Shown here piece by piece: positions 30,489 through 39,091 of a stretch of DNA of 64,000 nt. Position numbers and translations under genes: made by a program. This DNA is from Achromobacter aegrifaciens (GTDB lineage: Bacteria > Pseudomonadota > Gammaproteobacteria > Burkholderiales > Burkholderiaceae_B), in contig NZ_CADIJY010000002.1 in assembly GCF_902859735.1 (NCBI RefSeq), forward strand, positions 744,001 through 808,000, given 5' to 3'. The number at the start of each line of letters is the position of its first letter. Position 1 is the first letter of the stretch. Below the pieces are notes generated by a model, which was not told the DNA's origin, made no database searches, and saw nothing but the letters and a program-made list of their open reading frames with translations.

Positions 30489-30971
30489 TTACTGGCGCAC
30501 CGGCGCGGTCATGGGCGCCGCCGCCGGCGCGGGCGCCATGCCCGGCGCGCTAGTCGCGGGCGGCACGGTATCGGCCGGCACCTGGATCACGGTTTCACGC
30601 AGCACGCCCCCGCCCTGCACGCTGCCACGCACATTGGTCGGCGAGGTCATCTGCGTGACGCAGTCCTGGCGCGAGGCGGCCGGCAGGCGGTTGCAGCGGT
30701 CCAGCATGTTCTGGTGCAGTTGATCGTTGTTGCCGTCCTTGAGGTTGTTGCGGCCGCTTTCCTGGCGCGCCGCGCCGGCTTCGCGCATGCAGGCGGCCTG
30801 GTCCTGGCCGGTGGCGCCGCTCTTGCATGCCGCGACGTCCTGCTGGTACTGGGACTGAGCTGAGCCGCGGCCGGTCGCATCAGCCGCGTGGACCGCTCCC
30901 GCGGCCAACATCAGGCCAGCGGCACAAAGCGTCGCCGCGAGGCGTTTGGTATGCATGGGTCGTGTAGTCAT
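30489..30971 (-). CDS. Small exported protein with paired cysteines
   Basis: A 160-residue protein with a signal peptide ending at AVHAAD. The mature region contains two Cys pairs (CKSGATGQDQAAC and CNRLPAASRQDC) spaced 11 and 10 residues apart in helical context, which could form disulfide-linked hairpins. A Pro/Ala-rich tail (VPPATSAPGMAPAPAAAP) follows. I do not recognise a characterised family. ATG at 30971 has AAGGAGCTGACC in front; the frame stays open to 31007. Confidence 0.65.
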   Translation of the reverse strand: MTTRPMHTKRLAATLCAAGLMLAAGAVHAADATGRGSAQSQYQQDVAACKSGATGQDQAACMREAGAARQESGRNNLKDGNNDQLHQNMLDRCNRLPAASRQDCVTQMTSPTNVRGSVQGGGVLRETVIQVPADTVPPATSAPGMAPAPAAAPMTAPVRQ

Positions 30972-31101
30972 GGTCAGCTCCTTGAAGTTGATTGAACCGT
31001 TACCCACTATCCCACGATGACGCTTCGGCTACATGTCCAGCGACGTGAAATCGTAAGACTACGTTTCAATTGACGCGACGCAACAAACCCTGCCTTTCCC
31101 C

Positions 31102-31443
31102 TTAACTTGCATCGCGCTCGGCGTCGGTCTTGCTCAGGCGATTACGGTAGGTTGCCGCACGCATGAGCAGCATGGCGGTCACGGGCGAAGACACGATCAG
31201 CAGCAGCGTGATGATGACTTCATGAAACACAGGCCGCGAGGACAGTGCCGAAAACACCAGGATGGACGCCGCGAGCACGCAGCCGCAACCCATGGTGTTG
31301 CCCAAGGTGGGCGCATGGATGCGGGCATAAAAGGTACGGAAGCGCAGCAGGCCGGCCGAACCGGTCAGCGCAAGCAGGCCGCCGAGCACCAGCAGGATGC
31401 TCGCGGGTATGGCGGCCCACAGCGGGATCTGGGCGTCGATCAT
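31102..31443 (-). CDS. phaG: Cation/proton antiporter subunit G
   Basis: A 113-residue membrane protein of the MnhG/PhaG/MrpG family, with three hydrophobic segments (LWAAIPASILLVLGGLLALT, TMGCGCVLAASILVFSA, VIITLLLIVSSPVTAMLLMRAA) and the RFRTFYARIHAPTLGNT signature. It is the last gene of the antiporter operon, with its start overlapping the phaF stop by four bases. The complex exports K+ or Na+ in exchange for protons. Confidence 0.9.
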   Translation of the reverse strand: MIDAQIPLWAAIPASILLVLGGLLALTGSAGLLRFRTFYARIHAPTLGNTMGCGCVLAASILVFSALSSRPVFHEVIITLLLIVSSPVTAMLLMRAATYRNRLSKTDAERDAS

Positions 31444-31721
31444 GGCTCGATCACCTCGCCGCGCAGCAGGAAGCGCGCCATGGCGGTGGAACCGACAAAG
31501 CCGAACAAGGCGATCAGCAGCGCAATGTCGAAATACACGGAAGTGCCGGAGCGGATGCCGAACACCAGCATGGTCAGCATGCCGTTGATGTAGAGCGTGT
31601 CCAGGGCCAGCACGCGGTCCTGCGCGGTGGGACCGCGCAGCAGCCGGATGGCGGCGAAGACCATGCCCAGCGCGAAGCAGAGCAAGGCGAAGGACGCCGC
31701 CCAATAAAGTATGTTATTCAT
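31440..31721 (-). CDS. phaF: Cation/proton antiporter subunit F
   Basis: A 93-residue three-span membrane protein of the MnhF/PhaF/MrpF family. LLRGPTAQDRVLALDTLYINGM is the conserved loop. ATG at 31721 overlaps the phaE stop by four bases. Part of the phaAB-C-D-E-F-G operon. Confidence 0.92.
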   Translation of the reverse strand: MNNILYWAASFALLCFALGMVFAAIRLLRGPTAQDRVLALDTLYINGMLTMLVFGIRSGTSVYFDIALLIALFGFVGSTAMARFLLRGEVIEP

Positions 31722-32200
31722 TCGAAAATCTCCATCAGCGGGCGCTCGTAGCGTTCCTGCACCAGCTTGATCCAGTCGCCTTCGTTCTGCAGGTCCAGCA
31801 CGTGCAGCTTCAGGCTGTGGTCGTCGGTCAGGTCCACCCAGACGGTGCCCGGCGTGTATGTGACGATGCAAGCCAGCATCGCCAGGCCGTGCGGGTCGCG
31901 CATGGTCAGCGGGATCATGATGAACCCGGGCGAAAAGTCATTGCGGCGCGGATTCAGGATCAGCCGCGCCACGGCGATATTGGATTTGATGATGTCCGCG
32001 GTCACGTGCAGGAACAGCGGCACCGCCTTCCACAGGCGGCGCGGCTTGGCCCTCAGCGGTCGCAGGCGCGACGCCGCCCAGGTGAACCAGAGCGCCAGCG
32101 CGATGCCCAGCGCGATCTGGCCCGCGGACGCGCTCTGGTTGAGCACCAGCCACAGGACGAACAGGTAGACGGGCAGGAACAGGAAGTAGAGGCGGCGCAT
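31718..32200 (-). CDS. phaE: Cation/proton antiporter subunit E
   Basis: A 160-residue MnhE/PhaE/MrpE protein. Two N-terminal membrane segments are followed by a soluble domain with FIMIPLTMRDPHGLAMLA and ITYTPGTVWVDL-like motifs. Its ATG shares one base with the phaD stop (TGATG), implying translational coupling. Confidence 0.92.
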   Translation of the reverse strand: MRRLYFLFLPVYLFVLWLVLNQSASAGQIALGIALALWFTWAASRLRPLRAKPRRLWKAVPLFLHVTADIIKSNIAVARLILNPRRNDFSPGFIMIPLTMRDPHGLAMLACIVTYTPGTVWVDLTDDHSLKLHVLDLQNEGDWIKLVQERYERPLMEIFE

Positions 32201-33831
32201 CAGCTTCCTCCCTTGAGGCCGCGCACGGTCTGCGCAGACATGACGGCGTCGATATAGGACTTGGGCTGGTCCAGCGACCGTGCCGCGTCGTCCAGATAGG
32301 CCGACACGGGGCCGGCGCCGGCCGCCAGGCCCACGCACAGCAGCAACAGCACGGCCACCGGCCCGGCTTCGATCAAGCGCAGGCGCGGCGTGCTGCGGTC
32401 ATCGCTGGCCCAGAACACGCGGATGCCGGTGCGGCCCAGGCCGATAAGGCCCGCCAGCCCCGACAGCAACACCGCGGCCACCAGTATCCAGGCGTCCATG
32501 GGCACGGCCGATTCGTTGGCGGCCGACACCGCCGCCGACAGCAGCGACAGCTTGGCGACGAAGCCCGACAGCGGCGGCAGGCCGGTTACCAGCAAGGCGC
32601 AGGAAATGAAGGCCAGGCCCAGGAAGGCCATGGCGGCGGGAATGGCCACGCCCACCACGTCGTCGGAACGGTTGACCGAGGCCGGGTCGTCCAGGTCGAA
32701 TGCGTCCAGGGTGACCGCCAGCACGTTGGCGCCGAAGCTGCGGGTGCGCTCGATCAACTCAGCCAGCAGGAAGAACGCGCCCGTGGTCAGCACGGAGCTG
32801 AGCAGGTAGAACAGCGCCGGTCCCGTCAGCGTCACGCCGGGCATGCCCAGTGCGGTCAACAGCGTGCCGGCCGACACGATCACGCAGTAACCCACCATCT
32901 TTTCCAGTTGCTGGGTCGCCAGGAGGCCCAGGCCGCCGAACAGCAGCGTGGCCAACCCCGCCGCGAACATCCAATCCAGGCTGAAGGCCGCCGGCGCGCC
33001 GGTGGGCAGCAGCAAGGAACCGATGCGCAGCAGCGCGTAGATGCCGACCTTGGTCATGATGGAAAACATGGCCGCGACCGGGGCGCCAGCCGAGCCGTAG
33101 CCCTTGACCAGCCAGAAGTTCAGCGGCCAGGCGCCCGCCTTGACCAGGAAGGCCACGCCCAGGATGGCCGCGCCCGCCTCGAACAGCATGCGGTCCGCGC
33201 CCGCCAGGTTGCCGGCGCGCACCGCCAGGTCCGCCATGTTCAGCGTGCCGGTGACGCCGTAGATCAGCGCGATGCTGATCAGCAGCAGGAACGAGGCCAC
33301 CAGGTTGACCGCAATGTACTGCAGGCCGGCGCTCACGCGCGCCACGCCCGAGCCGTGCAGCAACAGGCCATAGGACGCCGCCAGCAGCACCTCGAAGAAC
33401 ACGAAGAGATTGAACAGGTCGCCCGTGAGGAAGGCGCCGTTCAGGCCCATCAGCAGGAACTGGAACAGCGAATGGAAATGCACTCCGGCGCGGTCCCAGC
33501 GCGCCAGCGCATAGACCAGCGTCGCCAGCCCCAGCACCGCGGTCAGGGCCAGCATCACCGCAGCCAGGCGGTCGACCACCAGCACGATGCCGAAGGGCGC
33601 GGGCCAGTCGCCCACCAGATAGACTCCGACCCCGTCCGGCCAGACGCCAGGCACGCCGCCGCCCGCCACCACCAGCAGCGCGATGGCGGCGGCCAGTTGG
33701 CCCAGCGTCGAAACCAGCGCAATGGCGCCACGGGTGTAGCGGCGGGTGTCCGCCAGCAGGAGCATCGCTGCGCCAGCCGCCAGCGGCGTGACGATGGGCA
33801 ATACGGGCAGGTGTTGCAGCCAAAAATTCAA
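32200..33831 (-). CDS. phaD: Cation/proton antiporter subunit D
   Basis: A 543-residue membrane subunit of the MrpD/PhaD family, homologous to proton-pumping NuoL/M/N subunits. About 14 membrane segments are expected. SVPLQ-type loops appear as GSAGAPVAAMFSIMTKVGIYALLRI, containing the conserved Lys, and an upstream conserved Glu lies in FFEVLLAASYGLLLHG. It overlaps phaC by four bases. Confidence 0.93.
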   Translation of the reverse strand: MNFWLQHLPVLPIVTPLAAGAAMLLLADTRRYTRGAIALVSTLGQLAAAIALLVVAGGGVPGVWPDGVGVYLVGDWPAPFGIVLVVDRLAAVMLALTAVLGLATLVYALARWDRAGVHFHSLFQFLLMGLNGAFLTGDLFNLFVFFEVLLAASYGLLLHGSGVARVSAGLQYIAVNLVASFLLLISIALIYGVTGTLNMADLAVRAGNLAGADRMLFEAGAAILGVAFLVKAGAWPLNFWLVKGYGSAGAPVAAMFSIMTKVGIYALLRIGSLLLPTGAPAAFSLDWMFAAGLATLLFGGLGLLATQQLEKMVGYCVIVSAGTLLTALGMPGVTLTGPALFYLLSSVLTTGAFFLLAELIERTRSFGANVLAVTLDAFDLDDPASVNRSDDVVGVAIPAAMAFLGLAFISCALLVTGLPPLSGFVAKLSLLSAAVSAANESAVPMDAWILVAAVLLSGLAGLIGLGRTGIRVFWASDDRSTPRLRLIEAGPVAVLLLLCVGLAAGAGPVSAYLDDAARSLDQPKSYIDAVMSAQTVRGLKGGS

Positions 33832-34172
33832 GATTGGGACTCCCGTCCATCAACGTGGTCGGTACCCGTGAGGCCACGCGAGGCCAGCAGCACAACCAGG
33901 AACAGCGCGGTGGTGGCAAAGCCGATCACGATGGCCGTGAGCACCAGCGCCTGCGGCAGCGGATCCGCATACCAGGAAGGATCATGGGCCATTGCCGGAT
34001 CGACCACGGGCGGACGGCCCGAGGTCAGCCGGCCCATGCCGAAGATGAACAGGTTCACCGCGTAGGAAACCAGCGACAGGCCCATGATGAACTGGAAGGT
34101 CCGCGGCCGCAGCAGCAGCCAGACGCCCGAGCCCGCCAAGACACCGATAGCGATGGCGTATATCAATTCCAT
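33828..34172 (-). CDS. phaC: Cation/proton antiporter subunit C
   Basis: A 114-residue NuoK-like membrane subunit (MrpC/PhaC). It has three membrane segments, with conserved GLSLVSYAVNLFIFGMG and PLPQALVLTAIVIGFATTAL. ATG at 34172 shares one base with the phaAB stop. This phaC is the antiporter subunit, not the polyhydroxyalkanoate synthase of the same name. Confidence 0.93.
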   Translation of the reverse strand: MELIYAIAIGVLAGSGVWLLLRPRTFQFIMGLSLVSYAVNLFIFGMGRLTSGRPPVVDPAMAHDPSWYADPLPQALVLTAIVIGFATTALFLVVLLASRGLTGTDHVDGRESQS

Positions 34173-37087
34173 CAGGCTTCCCCTGTTTGTGCGGCCGCCG
34201 CCTGGATTTCGACGGCAGCCTTGCGTTGCGCGCGCAGCGATTGGTGGGCCAGCGCCACCAGCACCAGCACGGTGGATCCCACGACCAGCATGTAGACGCC
34301 CAGGTCGAACAGCAGCACGCTGGACAGATGCACGTGGCCGATCAGCGGCAGCGCGACATCCCAGGCCAGCGCCGCCAGGAAAGGCTTGTAGGCGAGCCAC
34401 GCGCTCACCGCCGCGGTGCCGGCGAACAACAGGCCGATGCCGATCCAGTTCTGCGGGTTGAGGCGGCTGCGAGACTCCACCCAGTACACGCCGCCGACCA
34501 TGTATTGCAGGATGACGGCGGTGGCGAAGATCAATCCGCCCACGAAACCGCCGCCCGGCTCGTTGTGGCCGCGCAGCAGGAAGTACACGGAAATCAGCGC
34601 GGCGGTGGGCAGCAAGAGGCGCACCAGCACGGTCGGCACCATCATCGAACCCGTGGGCACCAGAGACTTGATGTCCGGCGCGGCCGGCACGCCGCCGTCC
34701 TGGTCGATCTGCTGGCGCGGCAGGTCCGCGCTTTCGGCGGCCGGACGGAAGCGGCGCAGCAGCGCGTAGACGGTCAGCGCCACGATGCCCAGCACCGTGA
34801 TTTCGCCGAAGGTATCGAAACCGCGGAAGTCCACGAGGATCACGTTCACCACATTGGTGCCGCCGCCATCGGGCAGCGCACGGTCGACGAAATACGAGGA
34901 GATGGTGTCGCCTTGCGGCCGCACCAGCACCGCATAGGCCAGTGCGGCCATGCCGGTGCCCGCGGCGCCTGCCAGCAACAGGTCGCGCAGACGCCGCCCG
35001 CGAGCCCGCAGCGTGGCCTTCAGGCTTTCGTCTTCATCCTGTGCAATGCGCCGCGGCAGCCAGCGCAGGCCCAGCAGCAACAGCACCAGGGTCACGACCT
35101 CGACCGACAGCTGGGTCAGCGCCAGGTCGGGCGCCGAGAACCAGACGAAGGTCAGGCAGGTGATCAGGCCGGCGCCGCCCGCCAGCGCCAGCGACGCCAG
35201 GCGGTGGTACTTGGCCTGGAAGGCGGCGGCCAGCGCGCAGCCCGCGCCCACCAGCCACAGCAGCGCGAAGGCCGGATCGATCGGCGTCATGCGGCCCGAG
35301 CCATCCAGCCAGCCGCCCGCGCGCAGCGGCAGCCAGGCCACGAACAGCGTACCCAGCACGATCAGCAGCATCTGCACCTGCAGGCGCGAGGACGCCAGCC
35401 AGCGCAGCAGCCAGGCCGCGGCCACGCTGGAGCCGTCCAGCAGCGCCTCGAAGCTGCGGCGGCCGTCCAGGCGGTAGATGAACGGCACCCGGCCCGGATT
35501 GGCGCGCTGATGGGCGCGCAGGGCGAGATAAAGCAGAATGCCGGCCGTGGTCGCAACCAGGCTCATGACCAAAGGCAGGTTCAAGCCGTGCCAGACGGCC
35601 AGGCTGTACTCCGGCATGTCCTGACCCAGGATGCTCTGGGCCGCGGTCGCCAGGAACGGGCCGACCGTCAGGCCCGGCACCACGCCCACCAGCAGGCAGA
35701 TCGCCACCAGCAGCGCGCTGGGGAACAGCATCCAGCGCGGCGGCTCGTGCGGCGCGCGCGGCAGGTCGGTGGCCGGGGGGCCGAAGAACACCTGCAGGAT
35801 GAAGCGCAGCGAATAGGCCACGCTGAACGCGCCCGCAATGGTGGCCACCAGGGGCAGGCCGATCTCGGTGATGCGGTCGCCGCTGACGAAGGTGGTCTCG
35901 GCGAAGAACATTTCCTTGGACAGGAAGCCGTTGAGCAGCGGCACCCCCGCCATCGACGCAGCCGCCACCATGGCCAGCGTGGCGGTGATCGGCATGGCCT
36001 TGTACAGGCCGGACAAACGGCTCAGGTCGCGCGTGCCGGTCTCGTGGTCCACGATGCCCGCCGCCATGAACAGCGAGGCCTTGAAAGTGGCGTGGTTGAT
36101 CATGTGGAAGATGGCGGCCACCAGCGCCAGCGTGCTGTTCAGGCCCAGCAGCAGCGTGATCAGCCCCAGGTGGCTGATGGTGGAGTACGCCAGCACCCCT
36201 TTCATGTCCTGCTGGAAGATGGCGGCGTACGCGCCCAGCACCAGCGTGATCAGCCCCGCCCCGCCGATGATCCAGAACCATTCGTCGGTGCCCGACAGCA
36301 CCGGCCAGAAGCGCGCCAGCAGGAACACCCCGGCCTTCACCATGGTCGCCGAATGCAGGTAGGCGGATACCGGCGTGGGCGCCGCCATGGCGTTGGGCAG
36401 CCAGAAATGGAACGGGAACTGCGCGCTCTTGGTCAGCGCGCCCAGCGCCACCAGGATCAGGACGGCCGGATACCAGGGGTCGGCCCGCACCAGATCGCCC
36501 GCGGCCAGCACGCGGTCCAGGTCATAGCTGCCGACGATATGGCCCAGGATGAGGACGCCGGCCAAGAGGCACAGCCCGCCGCCGCCCGTGACCGTCAGCG
36601 CCATGCGCGCGCCCCGGCGGGCGTCCAGGCGGTGATGCCAGTAGGCGATCAGCATGAAGGACGCCAGGCTGGTCATTTCCCAGAACATGACCAGCTGGAT
36701 CAGGTTGCCCGACAGCACCACGCCCAGCATGGCGGCCATGAAGGCCTGGAAGAAGGAGAAAAAGCGCGGCACCGGATCTTCCGGCGACATGTAGTAGCGC
36801 GCATACAGCACCACCAGCGCCCCCATGCCGGCGACGATCAGCGCGAACAGCCAGGCGTAGCCGTCCATGCGCAGGGTGAACTGCAGGCCCAGGGCGGGCG
36901 CCCAGGGCATGTCGAAGCGGACCACGCCGCCGTTGGCGACCTCGGGATAGAGGCTGATGACCAGCACCACACAGACCAGTGCGATGAGGCCCGCCAGCCA
37001 GGCCTCGGCATTGCGGGCGTTGGATGGCAGAAGCGCGGCGCACAGGCTGCCGGCAAACGGCAGAGCGAGGATCAGGATCAGCGACAT
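34172..37087 (-). CDS. phaAB: Cation/proton antiporter fused subunit A/B
   Basis: A 971-residue membrane protein combining MrpA and MrpB, as in the Pha/group 2 type operons. Residues 1 to about 760 are the NuoL-like MrpA part with AHTATFKA-like [16 protein letters not shown] and [19 protein letters not shown] (conserved Lys). The last 160 residues ([33 protein letters not shown]) are the MrpB domain. ATG at 37087 begins [13 protein letters not shown]. It is the first gene of the six-gene operon. Confidence 0.94.
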   Translation of the reverse strand: MSLILILALPFAGSLCAALLPSNARNAEAWLAGLIALVCVVLVISLYPEVANGGVVRFDMPWAPALGLQFTLRMDGYAWLFALIVAGMGALVVLYARYYMSPEDPVPRFFSFFQAFMAAMLGVVLSGNLIQLVMFWEMTSLASFMLIAYWHHRLDARRGARMALTVTGGGGLCLLAGVLILGHIVGSYDLDRVLAAGDLVRADPWYPAVLILVALGALTKSAQFPFHFWLPNAMAAPTPVSAYLHSATMVKAGVFLLARFWPVLSGTDEWFWIIGGAGLITLVLGAYAAIFQQDMKGVLAYSTISHLGLITLLLGLNSTLALVAAIFHMINHATFKASLFMAAGIVDHETGTRDLSRLSGLYKAMPITATLAMVAAASMAGVPLLNGFLSKEMFFAETTFVSGDRITEIGLPLVATIAGAFSVAYSLRFILQVFFGPPATDLPRAPHEPPRWMLFPSALLVAICLLVGVVPGLTVGPFLATAAQSILGQDMPEYSLAVWHGLNLPLVMSLVATTAGILLYLALRAHQRANPGRVPFIYRLDGRRSFEALLDGSSVAAAWLLRWLASSRLQVQMLLIVLGTLFVAWLPLRAGGWLDGSGRMTPIDPAFALLWLVGAGCALAAAFQAKYHRLASLALAGGAGLITCLTFVWFSAPDLALTQLSVEVVTLVLLLLGLRWLPRRIAQDEDESLKATLRARGRRLRDLLLAGAAGTGMAALAYAVLVRPQGDTISSYFVDRALPDGGGTNVVNVILVDFRGFDTFGEITVLGIVALTVYALLRRFRPAAESADLPRQQIDQDGGVPAAPDIKSLVPTGSMMVPTVLVRLLLPTAALISVYFLLRGHNEPGGGFVGGLIFATAVILQYMVGGVYWVESRSRLNPQNWIGIGLLFAGTAAVSAWLAYKPFLAALAWDVALPLIGHVHLSSVLLFDLGVYMLVVGSTVLVLVALAHQSLRAQRKAAVEIQAAAAQTGEA

Positions 37088-37647
37088 GGCGTTCCGAGAG
37101 TGTCCGGGCCCCCTCCCGCCAGCGCAAGGCAGCGAAAGACGAACAGACCGGGGATTGAAAAACGGACGGAACCCTGGCCCGGTGCGTCGCTGCACTACAC
37201 GTTGCCCCGCGGGGGGCATCAACCAACGCCATTGAACGGCGCAGACAGAAACAAACGCAATAGCTTTCTTGCAAGACCGGCCAAGAATCTCATACGAAAA
37301 ATATCAGATTCTTGTAAGTTATGCAGAGATTTATGTGTTTACGATGCGGATGACAGCAAGATAGATGCGCAATCCTTGCGCAATTGAAATATTCCGGAAG
37401 CTGTTCATGTCTTTGTCAGCATTGGATTTTTTCGTCTATTGCCGTCTTCTCCCGGCAACGGCGCCGTAAAAAAATAACCCTGGACAAGCCAGGGTCTATC
37501 CGGGTTGACCGACGGATATTTACTGTGTGGAATGGCGCCCACGAAGCATCCACCGCGCCAGCATCCGGGCGCGGCAGGCTTCACCGACGCCGGCCCAAGA
37601 AGCCGGCCGGGTCGGAAATTCAAATAATCTGGAGAAGACTCTTGACC
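37088..37647. other. 560-nt divergent intergenic region
   Basis: No coding region is supported. The part near 37260-37440 is AT-rich and probably holds the antiporter-operon promoter (minus) and a promoter for the Bug gene (plus). It contains an inverted repeat with arms AAGAATCT (37283-37290) and AGATTCTT (37306-37313), which may be an operator, and a minus-oriented terminator-like hairpin at 37468-37495 with no gene upstream of it. Confidence 0.5.
37468..37495 (-). terminator. Orphan terminator-like hairpin
   Basis: Stem ACCCTGG (37477-37483) with CCAGGGT (37489-37495), loop ACAAG, followed on the minus strand by TATTTTTTT. No minus-strand gene precedes it, so it may end an unannotated small RNA or be a remnant. 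Confidence 0.5.
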
Positions 37648-38628
37648 ATGCTGTCCCAAGCCAAGGCCGTCCTGGCCGCCGCCATCGCCGGCCTCTGCCT
37701 CACCACCGCCGCGCAGGCAGCCGACCCCTACCCCAACAAACCCATCCGCCTGATCGTCCCGTTCGCCGCGGGCGGCACCACCGACATCGTCGCGCGCATC
37801 GTCGCCGAAGGCCTGACCCGCGAGCTCGGCCAGGCCGTGGTGGTCGAGAACCGAGGCGGCGGCGGCGGCTCGATCGGCGCCGATGCCGTGGCGCGGTCCA
37901 CGCCCGACGGCTACACCCTGGGCGTGGCCACCGTCAGCACCATGGCCACCAACCCGGCCACCAACCCCAAGAACCCGTACAACCCGTTGAAGGACTTCGT
38001 CCCCATCACCAATATGGTGAACGTTCCCAACGTGCTGACGGTGAACCCGGCCGTGCCGGCCAAGACCCTGGCCGAGTTCATTGCCCTGCTGAAGGCCAAC
38101 CCCGGCAAGTACGCCTACGCGTCCTCGGGCGCGGGCGGCATCGGCCACCTGGACGGCGAGCTCTTCAAGTCGCTGACCAAGACCGACATGGTGCACGTGC
38201 CCTACCGCGGTTCGGGTCCGGCCCTCAATGACGTGATCGCCGGCCAGGTCAACGCCCAGTTCGACAACCTGCCCTCGTCCATGCCCCACATCCAGGCCGG
38301 CAAGCTGCGCGCCCTGGCCGTGGCCGCGCCCAAGCGCCTGCCCGCGCTGCCGGACGTGCCGACCTTCTCCGAAGGCGGCCTGCCGGAAATGGACAACATG
38401 GCCTGGTACGGCCTGGTAGCTCCCGCCGGCACGCCGCAGGCGGTGGTCGACCGCATCCATGACGCCACCGTCAAGGCGCTCAAGGATCCGAAGATCGTGC
38501 AGCGCCTGGCCGACGGCGGCTCGCTGGTGGACGGCAACACGCCCGCCGAATACGCCGCCCAGATCAAGCGCGAGCTGGAACTGCGCCAACGCATCGCCAA
38601 GGAACGCAACATCCAGTCGACCAACTGA
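37648..38628 (+). CDS. Bug/TctC-family periplasmic solute receptor
   Basis: A 326-residue Bug receptor with a signal peptide ending at AAQAAD. IRLIVPFAAGGTTDIVARIVA and NRGGGGGSIGADAVA form the ligand carboxylate-binding loops; QFDNLPSSMPHIQAGKLRALAV is the later family signature. ATG at 37648 is given, but GGAGAAGACTC lies at the right distance for an in-frame TTG at 37642. It is a single gene ended by a strong terminator; no linked enzyme indicates its ligand. Confidence 0.9.
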   Translation: MLSQAKAVLAAAIAGLCLTTAAQAADPYPNKPIRLIVPFAAGGTTDIVARIVAEGLTRELGQAVVVENRGGGGGSIGADAVARSTPDGYTLGVATVSTMATNPATNPKNPYNPLKDFVPITNMVNVPNVLTVNPAVPAKTLAEFIALLKANPGKYAYASSGAGGIGHLDGELFKSLTKTDMVHVPYRGSGPALNDVIAGQVNAQFDNLPSSMPHIQAGKLRALAVAAPKRLPALPDVPTFSEGGLPEMDNMAWYGLVAPAGTPQAVVDRIHDATVKALKDPKIVQRLADGGSLVDGNTPAEYAAQIKRELELRQRIAKERNIQSTN

Positions 38629-38673
38629 TCGTCAGCGGACAGCGCGCCGGCCCAGTCCGGCGCCGCCCCAAGG

Positions 38674-38702
38674 CCGGCCTGTTTCCCAGGCCGGTTTTTT
38701 TT
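38674..38702 (+). terminator. Strong terminator after the Bug gene
   Basis: Stem CCGGCCTG (38674-38681) with CAGGCCGG (38687-38694) and a five-base loop, followed by eight T. It lies about 45 bases beyond the Bug stop codon and isolates that gene from the following solenoid-protein leader. Confidence 0.92.
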
Positions 38703-38741
38703 CGCGCCCGCCTTGCGCCCCCAACGTTCCAAGGGCTGCGC

Positions 38742-38769
38742 TTGACTGCAATCGCCCCGGTGGTAGCAT
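38742..38769 (+). promoter_or_regulatory. Sigma-70-like promoter of the solenoid-protein gene
   Basis: TTGACT (38742-38747) and TAGCAT (38764-38769) are 16 bases apart, a good sigma-70 match. Transcription would start near 38776, about 315 bases before the ATG of the hexapeptide-repeat gene. Confidence 0.6.
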
Positions 38770-39091
38770 GTGCGACCGTGCGATCCCATCTTTCTCCCCC
38801 TCCCTGCGCCGCCTGCGCGCTTTGCGCCCTGCGCTCGACCCTGTTGAGCTCGCAGGAAGTCGCCGCGCGCTCCGCCTACGCGCGCTCCAAGCCCGGCTAA
38901 TCGCCCGCTTTTCCTCTTTCTGATTCCTGCACCGGCCCGCCGCCGGCTGCCTGCGCACATTCGCGCATCCGGCAGCCTTGCTGCCGGCCGGCGGACGCCC
39001 TGCCGCGTGGCCGGGATCCGCGTCTCGTCCCTCGATCCGCAACGCCAACGCAGGCTTGCGGCCAGGCCACGCACCGACCTATTCAAGCGCC
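38770..39091 (+). other. Long 5' leader of the solenoid-protein gene
   Basis: About 320 bases without a convincing gene. It begins with a pyrimidine-rich stretch (CTTTCTCCCCCTCCC) and contains nested GC-rich inverted repeats around 38936-38998 (GCCGCCGGC... with ...GCCGGCGG). A short open frame at 38768-38923 is rich in Arg and Leu; its ATG falls within the -10 box, so it is unlikely to be translated from this promoter. No known riboswitch family is recognisable by eye. Confidence 0.4.

Noticed and set aside
34187-37387. A very long open frame on the plus strand opposite phaAB
   Set aside because: It is antisense to a clear antiporter subunit and encodes a Gln/His/Arg-rich string with no domain. 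High GC at third positions produces such frames throughout; others lie at 54016-57801 and 46439-48994.
38768-38923. A 51-codon frame after the promoter of the solenoid gene
   Set aside because: Its ATG overlaps the -10 box, it has no ribosome-binding site, and its composition is a GC-rich Arg/Leu/Ala string.
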